Assembly (NCBI RefSeq): GCF_014196915.1 | Contig: NZ_JACIEP010000008.1 | Location: 158,957 to 222,956 of the forward strand | Reading direction: 5' to 3' | Length of the DNA stretch: 64,000 nt | Source of the DNA: Dysgonomonas hofstadii | Lineage (GTDB): Bacteria > Bacteroidota > Bacteroidia > Bacteroidales > Dysgonomonadaceae | Part shown: positions 17,877 to 27,643 of the stretch, one piece after another | Layout of the letters: every line of letters starts with the position of its first letter | Numbering within the stretch: the first letter of the stretch is position 1 | Position numbers and translations under genes: made by a program | Notes under the pieces: generated by a model | What the model saw: only the letters and a program-made list of their open reading frames with translations | What the model was told of the DNA's origin: nothing | Database searches by the model: none

Positions 17877-18943
17877 TGGCGCACAATCCGTTTGAAGAAT
17901 TTGATAATATATCCGAAGAAGAACTTGTAGAAGATCAAGGCTCCGGACTATACGAACATTACCGCTTTTTAGTAGATAAGGGGCAGGGGCAGATGCGTAT
18001 CGACAAATATCTTTCCATGCATATTGTCGGCGTATCACGAAACCGGATACAACAGGCTGCCGAGGCCGATTGTATTTTAGTAAACGACAAGCCCGTCAAA
18101 TCAAATTATAAGATAAAGCCACTAGATACCATATCGGTGGTAATGAACCGCCCACCACGCGAACTGGAAATAATACCCGAAAATATACCTTTGGATGTTG
18201 TCTACGAAGACGAAGATGTGATGGTGATAAACAAGCCACCGGGACTGGTAGTCCATCCGGGATTCGGTAATTATCAGGGGACTATGGTGAATGCTATAGC
18301 ATACAGGCTGAAAGACACTCCCGAATATGACGCAAAAGATCCACGTCTGGGAGTTGTCCACAGGATAGATAAAGACACATCGGGACTAATAGTTGCGGCA
18401 AAAAATGCTTATGCCAAAGCACATCTGTCGGAACAATTTTTTAATAAAACAACGAAGCGCCAATATATAGCTTTAGTGTGGGGATCGGTAGAGCAGGATG
18501 AAGGACGCATAGAAGGCAATATCGGGCGAAGCCTGAAAGACCGGATGCTGATGACTGTTTTCCCCGAAGGAGATTACGGAAAACCGGCTGTCACACACTA
18601 CAAGGTATTGGAAAGGCTAGGTTATGTTACGTTGGTGCAGTGCAGATTGGAAACAGGCCGAACCCACCAGATCAGGGTTCATATGAAATATATAGGCCAC
18701 ACATTGTTCAACGACGCACGTTATGGCGGAAATGAGGTACTGAAGGGTACTCATTTCGCAAAATATAAACAATTTGTACAGAATTGCTTCAACATTTGTC
18801 CACGGCAGGCCTTACATGCACAGACACTAGGTTTTGTGCAACCTCGTACAGGCGAAGAACTGATGTTTGAAGCACCTTTGCCCGAAGATATAAGTATGCT
18901 GTTGGACAAATGGAGGGGATATATTTCGAACAGGGAAATTTAA
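17876..18943 (+). CDS. RluA-family pseudouridine synthase (RluD-like)
   Basis: 355 aa. The N-terminal S4 RNA-binding domain covers about 42-100 (RIDKYLSMHIVGVSRNRIQQ). The catalytic domain carries motif II HRIDKDTSG with the catalytic D165, and GRTHQIRVH further on. It converts uridine to pseudouridine, in the RluD group usually at 23S rRNA helix 69. It has about 40 extra acidic N-terminal residues and a longer insert before the C-terminus than E. coli RluD. It is translationally coupled to the PASTA gene. Confidence 0.87.
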   Translation: MAHNPFEEFDNISEEELVEDQGSGLYEHYRFLVDKGQGQMRIDKYLSMHIVGVSRNRIQQAAEADCILVNDKPVKSNYKIKPLDTISVVMNRPPRELEIIPENIPLDVVYEDEDVMVINKPPGLVVHPGFGNYQGTMVNAIAYRLKDTPEYDAKDPRLGVVHRIDKDTSGLIVAAKNAYAKAHLSEQFFNKTTKRQYIALVWGSVEQDEGRIEGNIGRSLKDRMLMTVFPEGDYGKPAVTHYKVLERLGYVTLVQCRLETGRTHQIRVHMKYIGHTLFNDARYGGNEVLKGTHFAKYKQFVQNCFNICPRQALHAQTLGFVQPRTGEELMFEAPLPEDISMLLDKWRGYISNREI

Positions 18944-18984
18944 GGTTAATGTATTGTTAAATGCTTTCTTTTACTGAAGATATT

Positions 18985-19968
18985 ATGAAAAAAAATATTG
19001 CCGTAGTATGGGGCGGATATACCTCTGAAATTATTGTTTCGGGAAAAAGCTTGGTCGGGGTATATTCTTTCCTTGATAAGGGAAAATATAATGTATACAA
19101 AGTAAAAATAACAAAGGATAGCTGGACTATAAATATGGATGGAACAGAATATCCTGTCGATAAGAATGATTTCAGTTTTATCAATCCGCAAGATAAGACA
19201 AAAATAAAATTTGATTTCGCATTCATCATCATACACGGCACTCCGGGCGAAGACGGCCATTTGCAGGGATATCTCGAAATGCTGAATATTCCGCACTCTA
19301 CTTGCAGCATGATGACATCCGCTCTGACCATGAATAAATTTGTTTGCAACAATTTCCTCAAAAACTTTGGCATACAAGTGGCAGATTCCTTATATTTGAA
19401 TAGGGAAACTGAATATGATGCCAAAACTATTGCTGCCAGATTAGGTTTTCCGATGTTTGTAAAGCCAAATACAGGAGGATCGAGCTTTGCGACAACAAAA
19501 GTAAAGTCGATGGACCAGTTACAAAGTGCGATAGAAGCAGCATTTGGTGAAACATCCGATGTGATCATAGAAAGCTTTATCAGTGGAACAGAAGTAACAT
19601 GCGGCTGTTACAAGATAAAAGGAAAAGAAGTAGTTTTTCCGATCACAGAAGTAGTTACAGACAATGAGTTCTTTGATTACGACGCTAAGTACGAAGGTCA
19701 GGTGGATGAGATCACTCCGGCGCGTATTCCGGACGAAATGGCCGATAAGATACAACAGCTAACCCGCAATGTTTATGATCTGGTAAACGCCAAGGGAATC
19801 ATCAGAGCTGATTTTATCATTAATGGTGACAAGCCTTACCTGCTGGAAGTAAATACAACACCGGGCATGACAGCAACAAGCTTCATCCCTCAGCAAATAG
19901 CGGCTGCCGGACTAAACATCACCGAGGTACTGACGGAAATAATTGAAAACGAGTTTAACAGGATTTGA
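18985..19968 (+). CDS. ddl: D-alanine--D-alanine ligase
   Basis: 327 aa from the ATG at 18985. An upstream in-frame ATG at 18961 would add eight residues ahead of the conserved MKKNIAVVWGGYTSE start, so the internal start is preferred. The ATP-grasp fold shows PNTGGSS, ESFISGTEVTCG and EVNTTPGMTATS, the last carrying magnesium ligands. It makes the D-Ala-D-Ala dipeptide for peptidoglycan. It follows the RluD-type gene by 41 bases and precedes the acyltransferase by 12, probably as one operon. Confidence 0.95.
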   Translation: MKKNIAVVWGGYTSEIIVSGKSLVGVYSFLDKGKYNVYKVKITKDSWTINMDGTEYPVDKNDFSFINPQDKTKIKFDFAFIIIHGTPGEDGHLQGYLEMLNIPHSTCSMMTSALTMNKFVCNNFLKNFGIQVADSLYLNRETEYDAKTIAARLGFPMFVKPNTGGSSFATTKVKSMDQLQSAIEAAFGETSDVIIESFISGTEVTCGCYKIKGKEVVFPITEVVTDNEFFDYDAKYEGQVDEITPARIPDEMADKIQQLTRNVYDLVNAKGIIRADFIINGDKPYLLEVNTTPGMTATSFIPQQIAAAGLNITEVLTEIIENEFNRI

Positions 19969-19980
19969 AGATATTATACT

Positions 19981-21132
19981 ATGGATAGTAAATTTGATGA
20001 TATAGCTCCTTTATACGACCATGAAGTAGAACAATCTATAAAGGATATGCTTGCTGACCCTGGCTTTCAACATGCAGTGGGTTACATTATCCCGAATGTA
20101 GACTGGGACGAATTTTCGGCAGAAATGCTGAAATATAAAACAAAAGAAGAATTTCAGGCCAAAATGATCTACCCCGTAGTCAGCATGCTTGGTGCTCGTG
20201 TTTCGACCAGCTTCCGGGGGGATAAATGGGAGAATATAGATACATCAGTAGAGCATTTATTTCTATCGAACCATCGTGATATTGTTCTCGATGCAGGATT
20301 ATTCAATATCCTGAGACATAAAGAAGGATTGAGAACCACCGAAATAGCAATAGGCGATAACTTACTGATCCATTCGTGGATAGATAAGCTGGTACGCCTG
20401 AACAAAAGTTTCATTGTACGCAGGGGATTGTCCATTAAAGAAAGATTAACATCATCCAAACACCTGTCCGAATATATCCACTACGCCATTACTACAAAAA
20501 AAGAATCCGTTTGGGTAGCCCAACGGGAAGGCCGTGCGAAAAACTCTGATGACAAGACACAGGACAGCCTCCTGAAAATGCTTGCCCTCTATCCCGACGA
20601 TAAATCATTTCTGGAAAGTCTGAAAGAACTAAACCTCATACCTCTTTCCATATCATACGAATATGATCCTACCGATTACCTGAAAGCTAAAGAGTTTCAG
20701 CAAAAACGGGACGATCCGGATTTCAAGAAAAGTCAACGGGACGATCTGCTGAATATGGAGATCGGCATATTGGGAAATAAAGGAAATGTAGTCTTCCGCT
20801 TCGGCAAATGTATAAATCCTGAACTCGATAAGATTACAACACCTGACAAGCGCCTGCAACCCGAACTGGCCGCTAAAATCATAGACAAGGAAATACATTC
20901 CAATTACGAGATCTACCCTTGCAATTATATTGCCCACGATCTGCTGCACAATGAGAACAGATTCGGCGATAAATACACATCTGTACAAGTCGAAGATTTC
21001 AAAAACTATCTGAACACGCAAATAGCAAAGATAGACCTTGATTATATCGATCATGATTTTGCATGGGAGAAAATGCTGGAAATGTATTCGAATACACTGA
21101 TGAACTATCTGATAGCAACACAACCGGAATAA
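19981..21132 (+). CDS. 1-acyl-glycerol-3-phosphate acyltransferase-like protein
   Basis: 383 aa, larger than typical PlsC and closer to PlsB/DHAPAT-like enzymes. The acceptor-site block is SNHRDIVLD at 96-104, with H98 and D104 five residues apart instead of the usual four (or D100 used). FIVRRG at 144-149 and VAQREGRAK at 179-187 fit the glycerophosphate-binding blocks. No membrane helix is obvious. It probably acylates a phospholipid precursor at the membrane surface. It is the last gene of the ddl unit. Confidence 0.75.
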   Translation: MDSKFDDIAPLYDHEVEQSIKDMLADPGFQHAVGYIIPNVDWDEFSAEMLKYKTKEEFQAKMIYPVVSMLGARVSTSFRGDKWENIDTSVEHLFLSNHRDIVLDAGLFNILRHKEGLRTTEIAIGDNLLIHSWIDKLVRLNKSFIVRRGLSIKERLTSSKHLSEYIHYAITTKKESVWVAQREGRAKNSDDKTQDSLLKMLALYPDDKSFLESLKELNLIPLSISYEYDPTDYLKAKEFQQKRDDPDFKKSQRDDLLNMEIGILGNKGNVVFRFGKCINPELDKITTPDKRLQPELAAKIIDKEIHSNYEIYPCNYIAHDLLHNENRFGDKYTSVQVEDFKNYLNTQIAKIDLDYIDHDFAWEKMLEMYSNTLMNYLIATQPE

Positions 21133-21186
21133 ATTATGAATTACAAGTTATGAATTATAAATTAAAACACTCATAATTCATAATTT
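21131..21186 (+). terminator. AT-rich hairpin and repeat after the acyltransferase gene
   Basis: AAATTATGAATTA at 21131-21143 pairs with TAATTCATAATTT at 21174-21186 (13 bp), followed by T residues; it could terminate the ddl unit. The loop has further ATTACAAGTTATGAATTATAAATT words, a repetitive style also seen in the bat operon spacers. Confidence 0.5.
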
Positions 21187-21191
21187 TTATT

Positions 21192-21199
21192 TACGTTTG
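21192..21199 (+). promoter_or_regulatory. -7 box of the DUF4468 gene
   Basis: TACGTTTG matches TAnnTTTG, 22 bases before the ATG at 21222. Confidence 0.45.
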
Positions 21200-21221
21200 T
21201 GTAACACAAATGATCCAGACT

Positions 21222-21794
21222 ATGAAAAAAGTCCTAATTTACCTAGTTGCCAGTCTACTTTCGTCCGCATCTTTTGCCCAGGTAGTGAAACAAGGAGAAA
21301 AGTTTACCAGTGTTCCTTTGATCGAAGGTAAAGTAACCTTTTTGAAAGAAATACCAGTAAAACAAGGCTTATCTCCGGAAGAGAATTACAAGCTCCTGAA
21401 AGAATGGGCTATTGTTAATTACGGAAAAGATCCTTTTATATCAAGTGTACGACATGACTCCAACAATCAGGAATTTATCGCTAAATCGAGAATCGAACTG
21501 CTTTTACCTGCCAACTCGAAAGGAGTGAGGGAAAAAATGATCATGCGGTACCGCGTCAACGGGTTTATATTCCAAAGTAAGTGTGTATTGGAAATAACGG
21601 AAATATCTTATCTATACGAGAATTCAAGAAACAATAAATTATTGCCCAGAGTTATCCGTGGCGAAGATTTCATTACAGATAAGGCTTTAGAAATAACAGA
21701 CGAGGTACAGGAATTCAGAATTAATACAAGAAAAAGTACTCTCTTCTTCCTTGATGAGTTAGCAAAAGACTTCGAGAATAAATTCGCAAATTAA
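21222..21794 (+). CDS. exported DUF4468 protein
   Basis: 190 aa from the ATG at 21222, chosen because it directly precedes a signal peptide (MKKVLIYLV...SFAQ). The mature part begins with a beta strand and the KGLSPEENYKLLKEW-type helix; residues about 35-120 resemble DUF4468, a TBP-like fold common in Bacteroidota exported proteins. Function unknown. It converges with rnhB, with only eight bases between the stops. Confidence 0.75.
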   Translation: MKKVLIYLVASLLSSASFAQVVKQGEKFTSVPLIEGKVTFLKEIPVKQGLSPEENYKLLKEWAIVNYGKDPFISSVRHDSNNQEFIAKSRIELLLPANSKGVREKMIMRYRVNGFIFQSKCVLEITEISYLYENSRNNKLLPRVIRGEDFITDKALEITDEVQEFRINTRKSTLFFLDELAKDFENKFAN

Positions 21795-21802
21795 GATACT
21801 GC

Positions 21803-22402
21803 CTAAAAATCCAGTTTAAGTTGCTTTTCTGTCAGATTGAATGTTAACCGGTGATATGGAGTAACACCATGTTCCGCTATTGCCTGTCTGTGCACCTTTG
21901 TAGGATAGCCCATATTCTTACTCCATCCGTAAATAGGGTATTCTTCATGCAGTTTTTTCATATAATCGTCCCTGTATGTTTTTGCCAGTACCGATGCCGC
22001 AGCAATAGGCAATAGCTTCCCATCCCCTTTCACTACACAGGTATGCGGAATGCCGGAATAGCCGCAGAAACGGTTTCCATCTATCAACAGATGCTGAGGC
22101 TTGACCTCCAGCGAAGCAACAGCCCGTTGCATAGCAAGAAAAGACGCATTCAGAATATTGATCTTATCAATCTCTTTATGATCGACTATACCTACAGCCC
22201 ACGCCACAGCCTGTTCTTCTATCAGGGGACGCAACGCATAGCGTTCCTTATCTTTCAACTGTTTGGAATCGTTCAGTTCTTCACATGCAAAACCCTTTGG
22301 CAAAATCACAGCAGCAGCAAAAACAGGCCCCGCAAGACATCCTCTTCCCGCTTCGTCACAACCGGCCTCTATTAATTCGGGATATAATGATAATTGTAAC
22401 AT
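21803..22402 (-). CDS. rnhB: ribonuclease HII
   Basis: 199 aa from the ATG at 22402; a TTG three codons upstream would overlap the preceding gene. Active-site blocks: [13 protein letters not shown] (residues about 15-27) with the DE pair, then the DGN and VVKGDGK segments carrying the remaining acidic residues. It cleaves RNA in RNA-DNA hybrids and at single ribonucleotides. It starts one base after the stop of the phosphoesterase gene on the same strand, so the two are co-transcribed. Confidence 0.95.
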   Translation of the reverse strand: MLQLSLYPELIEAGCDEAGRGCLAGPVFAAAVILPKGFACEELNDSKQLKDKERYALRPLIEEQAVAWAVGIVDHKEIDKINILNASFLAMQRAVASLEVKPQHLLIDGNRFCGYSGIPHTCVVKGDGKLLPIAAASVLAKTYRDDYMKKLHEEYPIYGWSKNMGYPTKVHRQAIAEHGVTPYHRLTFNLTEKQLKLDF

Positions 22403-22403
22403 A

Positions 22404-23654
22404 CTACTCAAATACTATTTCAACATTATTATCAGCAGGAGGAAAATCAAAATTCATTTCGTCCATATCTTCCGAACTATCCAACAGTGACGAAAATGCC
22501 TTAAGAGAGGTCATTAACGCTTCATCCGGTTTCTCATCACCATAAAGATGCAGGACAAATATCTGGCTAAGGATATCTGCCATCTGATTGGTTACATCCG
22601 CTGGCAAAGAGAAGCCGAGGCCTCTTAGCTTTTGCACAGCCATGCCTTTTGCCAACACCTGCATCCGTGTTTTATCTTCTGCTGCCAGACCGGGATAACC
22701 CGATACTTCGGTTATATTTTTCGTCCTGATATTTATTCTATCGGGATATAAATCTACAAAACGATAGGCAAAAGGATAGGATGACAGAGTTCCCGTTTCC
22801 ACGTCATATATTATATTCCCTTTATCTGAAGTGAACAAGGAGATATCATTAGAGTGAAAATGCCCTGTGAAGATCACTTTCATGCCATTATCAGCAAAAA
22901 GATTAGCAAGTCGCTTCCAATCATCTACCAGATAGTCCTTAAAGAATGTATCCTGATACATAATGTGCTCTGTCAGTCCCCAGTGCATCATTCCGATGAC
23001 CTGAATATCTTTTGATTTTGCCTCTTTAAAAACATCCAGAATCCAGGTTTCTGTAGCCGGAGATATTTTTCCTGCCGAAATGCTTGCCGTTTTATATTCC
23101 TTATATCGGGCGGCGTCTATGGCTAACAGCCATGTTTTTTCATTTAATTCACCCACATAGCTTAATGACACCGTATCTCTTTTTATGGCATTATTATAGC
23201 CACAATCAGCATATATTTCCTCAAATTCACCGGATGAAATATTAGCGACAGGTAGTTTCTCATCTCCAATATATTTAAAGCTATTCGGCATATTCACATC
23301 GTGATTCCCGGGAATTACAAATACACGTATGCCGTTATCCTGTAATGGTTTCAGCTTCTTCACAAAATCGAGATGACTCTGTTTTTCCCCATCTTTAGTT
23401 ATGTCGCCACAGACCAGCAATATGCCGATATCACTGTTTAAATAATCGTTTAAGACTTTATTCAAAACAGCAGGAGTCGCTTTTATATTTTTCCCGCTTG
23501 CCCGTATATAGTCCTCTACAGCTTTACTATCATCCATCAATTGTTCAGACAGATAATGGGTATCGGTAATCACTCCCAATTTAACAGGACTTTGGGCTGT
23601 AACGCAGCCATAAGCTGAAAATAAAACAAAAAATAAAAACAATAACTTTTTCAC
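22404..23654 (-). CDS. exported calcineurin-like metallophosphoesterase
   Basis: 416 aa from a GTG at 23654 that begins a signal peptide ([15 protein letters not shown]; a cysteine at residue 17 could also be lipidated). Motifs: ITDTHY (metal-binding D and H), GDITKDG, GNHDVN, MMHWG and TGHFHSND. The C-terminal 100 residues are an extra region of unknown role. The substrate is unknown. Transcribed ahead of rnhB from a promoter at 23676. Confidence 0.85.
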   Translation of the reverse strand: MKKLLFLFFVLFSAYGCVTAQSPVKLGVITDTHYLSEQLMDDSKAVEDYIRASGKNIKATPAVLNKVLNDYLNSDIGILLVCGDITKDGEKQSHLDFVKKLKPLQDNGIRVFVIPGNHDVNMPNSFKYIGDEKLPVANISSGEFEEIYADCGYNNAIKRDTVSLSYVGELNEKTWLLAIDAARYKEYKTASISAGKISPATETWILDVFKEAKSKDIQVIGMMHWGLTEHIMYQDTFFKDYLVDDWKRLANLFADNGMKVIFTGHFHSNDISLFTSDKGNIIYDVETGTLSSYPFAYRFVDLYPDRINIRTKNITEVSGYPGLAAEDKTRMQVLAKGMAVQKLRGLGFSLPADVTNQMADILSQIFVLHLYGDEKPDEALMTSLKAFSSLLDSSEDMDEMNFDFPPADNNVEIVFE

Positions 23655-23675
23655 ACTGTTTCCTGTTTATATTGA

Positions 23676-23683
23676 CAAAAGTA
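23676..23683 (-). promoter_or_regulatory. -7 box of phosphoesterase-rnhB unit
   Basis: Minus strand TACTTTTG matches TAnnTTTG, 22 bases before the GTG start at 23654. It diverges from the promoter at 23719. Confidence 0.5.
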
Positions 23684-23718
23684 AACATTTAAATAAAAGA
23701 CATTCCCGTTATTATTCC

Positions 23719-23726
23719 TATTTTTG
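23719..23726 (+). promoter_or_regulatory. -7 box of the family-10-like hydrolase gene
   Basis: TATTTTTG matches TAnnTTTG, 29 bases before the ATG at 23755. Confidence 0.5.
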
Positions 23727-23754
23727 TAAATGCTTATTAAATTTTGTTACACTG

Positions 23755-25302
23755 ATGAATAAAAACAAACTATCTCTCCTGGCAATAACAACATTGTTAC
23801 TGCTATTATCGTCTTGCGGATCGCAACAACAAAGAGTAAAATTTGCAGATATTGCCCATCCTAAAAGAGAATTCCGGGGAGCATGGCTTAGCACCGCATG
23901 GCAAACCCGGTATAAAACAATGACAGTACAGCAACTACAATCATATTTTATAAATGCATTGGACGAACTGCAAGCCGATGGCATTAACGCCGTTATATTT
24001 CAGGCACGCCCTTATGCCGATGCGTTCTATAAATCCAATTATGAACCTTGGAGCGCATTCCTGACCGGACGGCAGGGAGTTGCACCAGAAGGAGGATTCG
24101 ACCCGCTGGCTTTCCTTGTGGAAGAGTGTCATAAACGGAATATGGAAATTCATGCATGGCTGAATCCATACCGCGTATCGGCCAGCGATAATGATGTTTT
24201 TGCCGAGAATCATATTTATCGCCGTCATCCCGAACGGTTTGTCACATACGGAGGTAAAGTTTATTTTGATCCGGGTATTCCTGAGAACAGAACATTTATC
24301 TGCAATGTAGTGAAGGATATAGTTATGAGATATGATGTAGATGCTATTCACATGGATGATTATTTCTACCCTTATCCGGTTGCAGGAGAACGTTTTCCTG
24401 ACCAAAACAGCTTTAATACTTACGCGAGGTCGCAGGGATTCAAAGAGAACCAATTGGCAGACTGGAGAAGAAACAATGTAAACCTGCTAATTCAGGAAGT
24501 AAAATATACCCTACTAAACAATAAGCCTTGGGTACGCTTTGGTATCAGTCCGTTTGGTATCTACCGGAACAAAAGAAATACACCCGACGGATCGGGAAGC
24601 GAGACTTCGGGACTTCAGAATTATGACGACTTGTATGCTGATGTTAAGTTATGGGTAAAAAATGGCTGGATAGACTACAATATGCCGCAGATATACTGGG
24701 AGCTAGGACATAAATCGGCCGACTATAAGACATTGATCGAATGGTGGGCAGAGAACAATTACAAAGAGCATCTTTACATAGGCCAGGATGTGAAAAGGAC
24801 TATGGACGCTATAACCCAGCCATCGGGTGCTAACCAGTTATCGGAAAAGATGATCTTGTCTCGTAGTTTCACAACTGTTCACGGCAATTGTTTCTGGCCG
24901 GCCTATGAACTTCTGGATAACTATAAAGGAATAGCAAACAGTTTGAGGTCGAATTATCATCGGTATCCGGCGTTGATTCCTGCTTACACCCATATGCACA
25001 AGAAAAGCCCTAAAAAAGTTGATAACCTGCAAGAAGCTTATACCACTACGACCCATACATTAAGCTGGAATAGTAATTCGGAAAAATACGATCCCGAAAC
25101 AGCGAAATATTATGTTATATATCGATTTGCAAAAGGAGAAAAAGAGAACCTTGATAATGCGCAGGCCATCGTCGGCATAACCCGGGAGAAACAATACATT
25201 CTGCCTTATGAAGGAGGCAACAGGGAATATAAGTATGTGGTAACAGCTGTAGACGCATTCCATAACGAATCGAAAGGGCGTTCGAAAAAAGTGACGTTAT
25301 AA
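23755..25302 (+). CDS. family 10-like glycosyl hydrolase lipoprotein (GHL10/YngK type)
   Basis: 515 aa. The lipobox LSSC gives an envelope lipoprotein (cysteine at residue 22). The GHL10 domain runs from about 38 (REFRGAWLSTAWQ) to about 370, a TIM barrel with HAWLNPYR, DAIHMDDYFYPYP and WIDYNMPQIYW; the aspartates and glutamates there are candidate catalytic residues. The last 100 residues look like a fibronectin-III-type domain. Members of this family are thought to act on surface or cell-wall glycans. Its own promoter precedes it; a repeat region follows. Confidence 0.85.
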   Translation: MNKNKLSLLAITTLLLLLSSCGSQQQRVKFADIAHPKREFRGAWLSTAWQTRYKTMTVQQLQSYFINALDELQADGINAVIFQARPYADAFYKSNYEPWSAFLTGRQGVAPEGGFDPLAFLVEECHKRNMEIHAWLNPYRVSASDNDVFAENHIYRRHPERFVTYGGKVYFDPGIPENRTFICNVVKDIVMRYDVDAIHMDDYFYPYPVAGERFPDQNSFNTYARSQGFKENQLADWRRNNVNLLIQEVKYTLLNNKPWVRFGISPFGIYRNKRNTPDGSGSETSGLQNYDDLYADVKLWVKNGWIDYNMPQIYWELGHKSADYKTLIEWWAENNYKEHLYIGQDVKRTMDAITQPSGANQLSEKMILSRSFTTVHGNCFWPAYELLDNYKGIANSLRSNYHRYPALIPAYTHMHKKSPKKVDNLQEAYTTTTHTLSWNSNSEKYDPETAKYYVIYRFAKGEKENLDNAQAIVGITREKQYILPYEGGNREYKYVVTAVDAFHNESKGRSKKVTL

Positions 25303-25601
25303 GAATACCGGAACTTTATCTATAGTATTTTAATGTGCCAATGAAATAAAAGTAAAAACCAAATTTCCACGGCATTGCGTCTTTGCTGAAAAATCTGTCA
25401 GGAGTGTCAGGTTTTGGTTGAAAAAGATGCAAAAGTGTAACTTTTGTAACTTTTTTAAAACACAGAGTAAAAAGAGTAACAGGAGTCCTTTGTTGACTGC
25501 TATCATTGGCACATCGGCATATTGGCGAATTTACTAATTGATTCCTGTCAGGTTTTTAATAAAAAACAATTGAAATATAAGCAACTATCTTTAATAAAAA
25601 T
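25303..25601. repeat. gene-free spacer holding intergenic repeat copy A
   Basis: No gene. Bases 25403-25512 are identical to the reverse complement of 31349-31458 (110 bases). Around it are shorter words found elsewhere in the window: AATGTGCCAATG near 25332, TTGGCACATCGGCATATT near 25506 and CCTGTCAGGTTTTT near 25543. A 60-codon minus-strand frame across it (25330-25512) also exists in copy B and comes from the repeat, not from a gene. Confidence 0.9.
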
Positions 25602-26762
25602 ATGAGCAGACACGAGTTTACAATGATAGCCAAAACCATGGCGGGACTGGAAGATGTTCTGGCCGAGGAACTAATCGCCCTGGGTGCCAATAATCTTGAG
25701 TTAGGTACACGTATGGTATCATTCGACGGAGACCTGGCACTGCTCTACAGAGCGAATATTCATTGCCGGACAGCTCTGAGGATATTACGCCCCGTGTATC
25801 AGTTCAAAGCAAAGAATGCCGACGAAATATACAAGAAAATAAAGGCGATGAACTGGTATGAGCACCTGACTGAAGACAGTACCTTTGCCATAGATGCCAT
25901 TACATTTTCTGAGATATTCACTCATTCCAAATTTGTAGCCTACAGAGTAAAAGACGCTATAGCGGACTATTTTATGCAAAAATGCGGCAAGCGCCCTTCT
26001 GTAGATGTAAAGAATCCCGATCTGCTGATCAATTTCCATATAGCTCATGATAAATGCACCCTTTCATTCGACAGTTCGGGGGAATCTCTGCACAAACGGG
26101 GTTACCGTGTAGAACAAACCGAAGCTCCGCTGAATGAAGTGCTTGCCGCCGGTATGATACTGAAAACAGGCTGGCGTGGCGAATCGGATTTCATTGATCC
26201 GATGTGTGGTTCGGGAACTCTTCTGATAGAAGCCGCCATGATAGCCATGAATGTTCCTCCGGGAATATACAGACAAAACTTCGCTTTCGAAAAGTGGAAG
26301 AATTTCAATGCAGAATTGTTTGAAACCATTTATAACGACGATAGCGGTGAACGGGTATTTGAACACAAAATATATGGTTCGGATATTTCAACCGAAGCTA
26401 TATCCATAGCTGCAAAGAATATAAAAAGTGCCGGAGTTGAAAAACATATAGACCTGAAGGTTATGCCTTTCGAAAAATATACCGAAGCTCCCTCCGAAAA
26501 AGGGATATTGGTAACTAATCCACCCTACGGAGAACGAATAAAGCCCGAAGATCTAACAGGATTATACGAAAATATAGGAGAACGTCTGAAGCATGTGTTT
26601 ATGGGATACTCAGCCTGGATACTCAGTTATAAGAAAGAGTGCTTCGACAAGATAGGATTGAAACCTGCTAAAAAGATACAATTGGTCAATGGTTCTTTAG
26701 CCTGTGAATTCAGACGATATGATATTTTTGCAGGGAAAAGGAAAACTCAAGAGAATACTTGA
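25602..26762 (+). CDS. THUMP-domain class I rRNA N2-guanine methyltransferase (RlmL N-terminal-like)
   Basis: 386 aa. The N-terminal ferredoxin-like and THUMP regions (about 1-160) bind RNA. The C-terminal methylase has the SAM-binding DPMCGSGTLLIEAA and the catalytic NPPYGERI. It corresponds to the m2G2445-type half of E. coli RlmL, without the second methylase domain, as is usual outside gammaproteobacteria. Cytosolic. It is followed by the DUF4884 lipoprotein after 26 bases. Confidence 0.88.
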   Translation: MSRHEFTMIAKTMAGLEDVLAEELIALGANNLELGTRMVSFDGDLALLYRANIHCRTALRILRPVYQFKAKNADEIYKKIKAMNWYEHLTEDSTFAIDAITFSEIFTHSKFVAYRVKDAIADYFMQKCGKRPSVDVKNPDLLINFHIAHDKCTLSFDSSGESLHKRGYRVEQTEAPLNEVLAAGMILKTGWRGESDFIDPMCGSGTLLIEAAMIAMNVPPGIYRQNFAFEKWKNFNAELFETIYNDDSGERVFEHKIYGSDISTEAISIAAKNIKSAGVEKHIDLKVMPFEKYTEAPSEKGILVTNPPYGERIKPEDLTGLYENIGERLKHVFMGYSAWILSYKKECFDKIGLKPAKKIQLVNGSLACEFRRYDIFAGKRKTQENT

Positions 26763-26788
26763 TTTTTTAACATAAAAAGCCGTATATA

Positions 26789-27052
26789 ATGAAGACACGT
26801 TTATCTATACTTGTGTTGATCGGGATCATGATGACAGCCTGCTATACAGGCAGGCCAGTAGCAAAACAGGTTCCGCAGAATAATGACACTTATAAAGTGG
26901 ATTATTTATTCGAACATGACGGATGTAAAGTTTATCGTTTCTACGATAGGGGTAATTATGTTTATTTTACGAACTGTACCGGAGAGGTTACGGCTATTAG
27001 TACTGATTCTACAGAACAGCGGATACAGACAGTTATCAGGGCTTCAAAATAA
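26789..27052 (+). CDS. small DUF4884 lipoprotein
   Basis: 87 aa. The signal peptide ends in the lipobox MTAC (cysteine at 18). The mature part VDYLFEHDGCKVYRFYDRGNYVYFTNC matches the DUF4884 pattern with two conserved cysteines. Function unknown; an outer-membrane or periplasmic location is expected. It converges with and overlaps the pabC-like gene by nine bases (27044-27052). Confidence 0.75.
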   Translation: MKTRLSILVLIGIMMTACYTGRPVAKQVPQNNDTYKVDYLFEHDGCKVYRFYDRGNYVYFTNCTGEVTAISTDSTEQRIQTVIRASK

Positions 27053-27643
27053 GCAATTTACCGGAATACTTACATTGTCCTCTATATCTATCATGGCATT
27101 GATAAGGTATATTTGATCATAGCGTTGTAAATCAGCAAGGTGTATATCTTTCTCTTTTATAAATCCCCGGTCAATCAAAAGTTGCCGTTTTGTTCCGGCT
27201 AACAGACAGGTAGAGGGCGTGTATAAACCCGAAGAGTTCTTTAACACAATATTAGTATATGAAGTATCTGTAATAAAACCATCCTTTACGATCAGTATAT
27301 CATCACAGTCTCCTTTTTGCTCTAGCAAATGGATGAGTGAACTACGATCGGCATATTTAAAGGAGTAGTCGATAGAGTTATCTTCTGTCAACTTCAAGCT
27401 ATTGACCTTCCGCATATGATACCTTTCATATTCTACATTCACTGAACAATGAGAATAGGTTATGCGGCATTTGACTACTCCGGTACGTAATTCTTCGGGA
27501 ACATCACCTATCCATAATTCAACAAACATAGTGGTATTGAAGAATGAGATCATAGTGCGGTTCATCCGGTCCATATGATACGTCAGATTAAGAAACCTTC
27601 CGTCTACAACTTTTATAGTCTCTATGAAATAAGGTTTGTTCAT
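27044..27643 (-). CDS. pabC: aminotransferase class IV, aminodeoxychorismate lyase-like
   Basis: 199 aa, shorter than the usual 270 aa of PabC. Family pattern: VVDGRFLNLTYHMDRM near the N-terminus, FKYADR with the likely PLP lysine, TNIVLK, and TPSTCLLAGTKRQ. It would release 4-aminobenzoate and pyruvate from aminodeoxychorismate. Its start overlaps the pabB stop by four bases (ATGA), which supports the folate assignment over branched-chain or D-amino-acid transaminases. The reduced N-terminal lobe is notable but common in Bacteroidota. Confidence 0.82.
   Translation of the reverse strand: MNKPYFIETIKVVDGRFLNLTYHMDRMNRTMISFFNTTMFVELWIGDVPEELRTGVVKCRITYSHCSVNVEYERYHMRKVNSLKLTEDNSIDYSFKYADRSSLIHLLEQKGDCDDILIVKDGFITDTSYTNIVLKNSSGLYTPSTCLLAGTKRQLLIDRGFIKEKDIHLADLQRYDQIYLINAMIDIEDNVSIPVNCLF

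Noticed and set aside
25330..25512. 60-aa minus-strand frame (and its twin at 31289-31483)
   Set aside because: Both frames encode the same peptide because they lie in the 110-base intergenic repeat; no promoter, and the frame is not kept outside the repeat.
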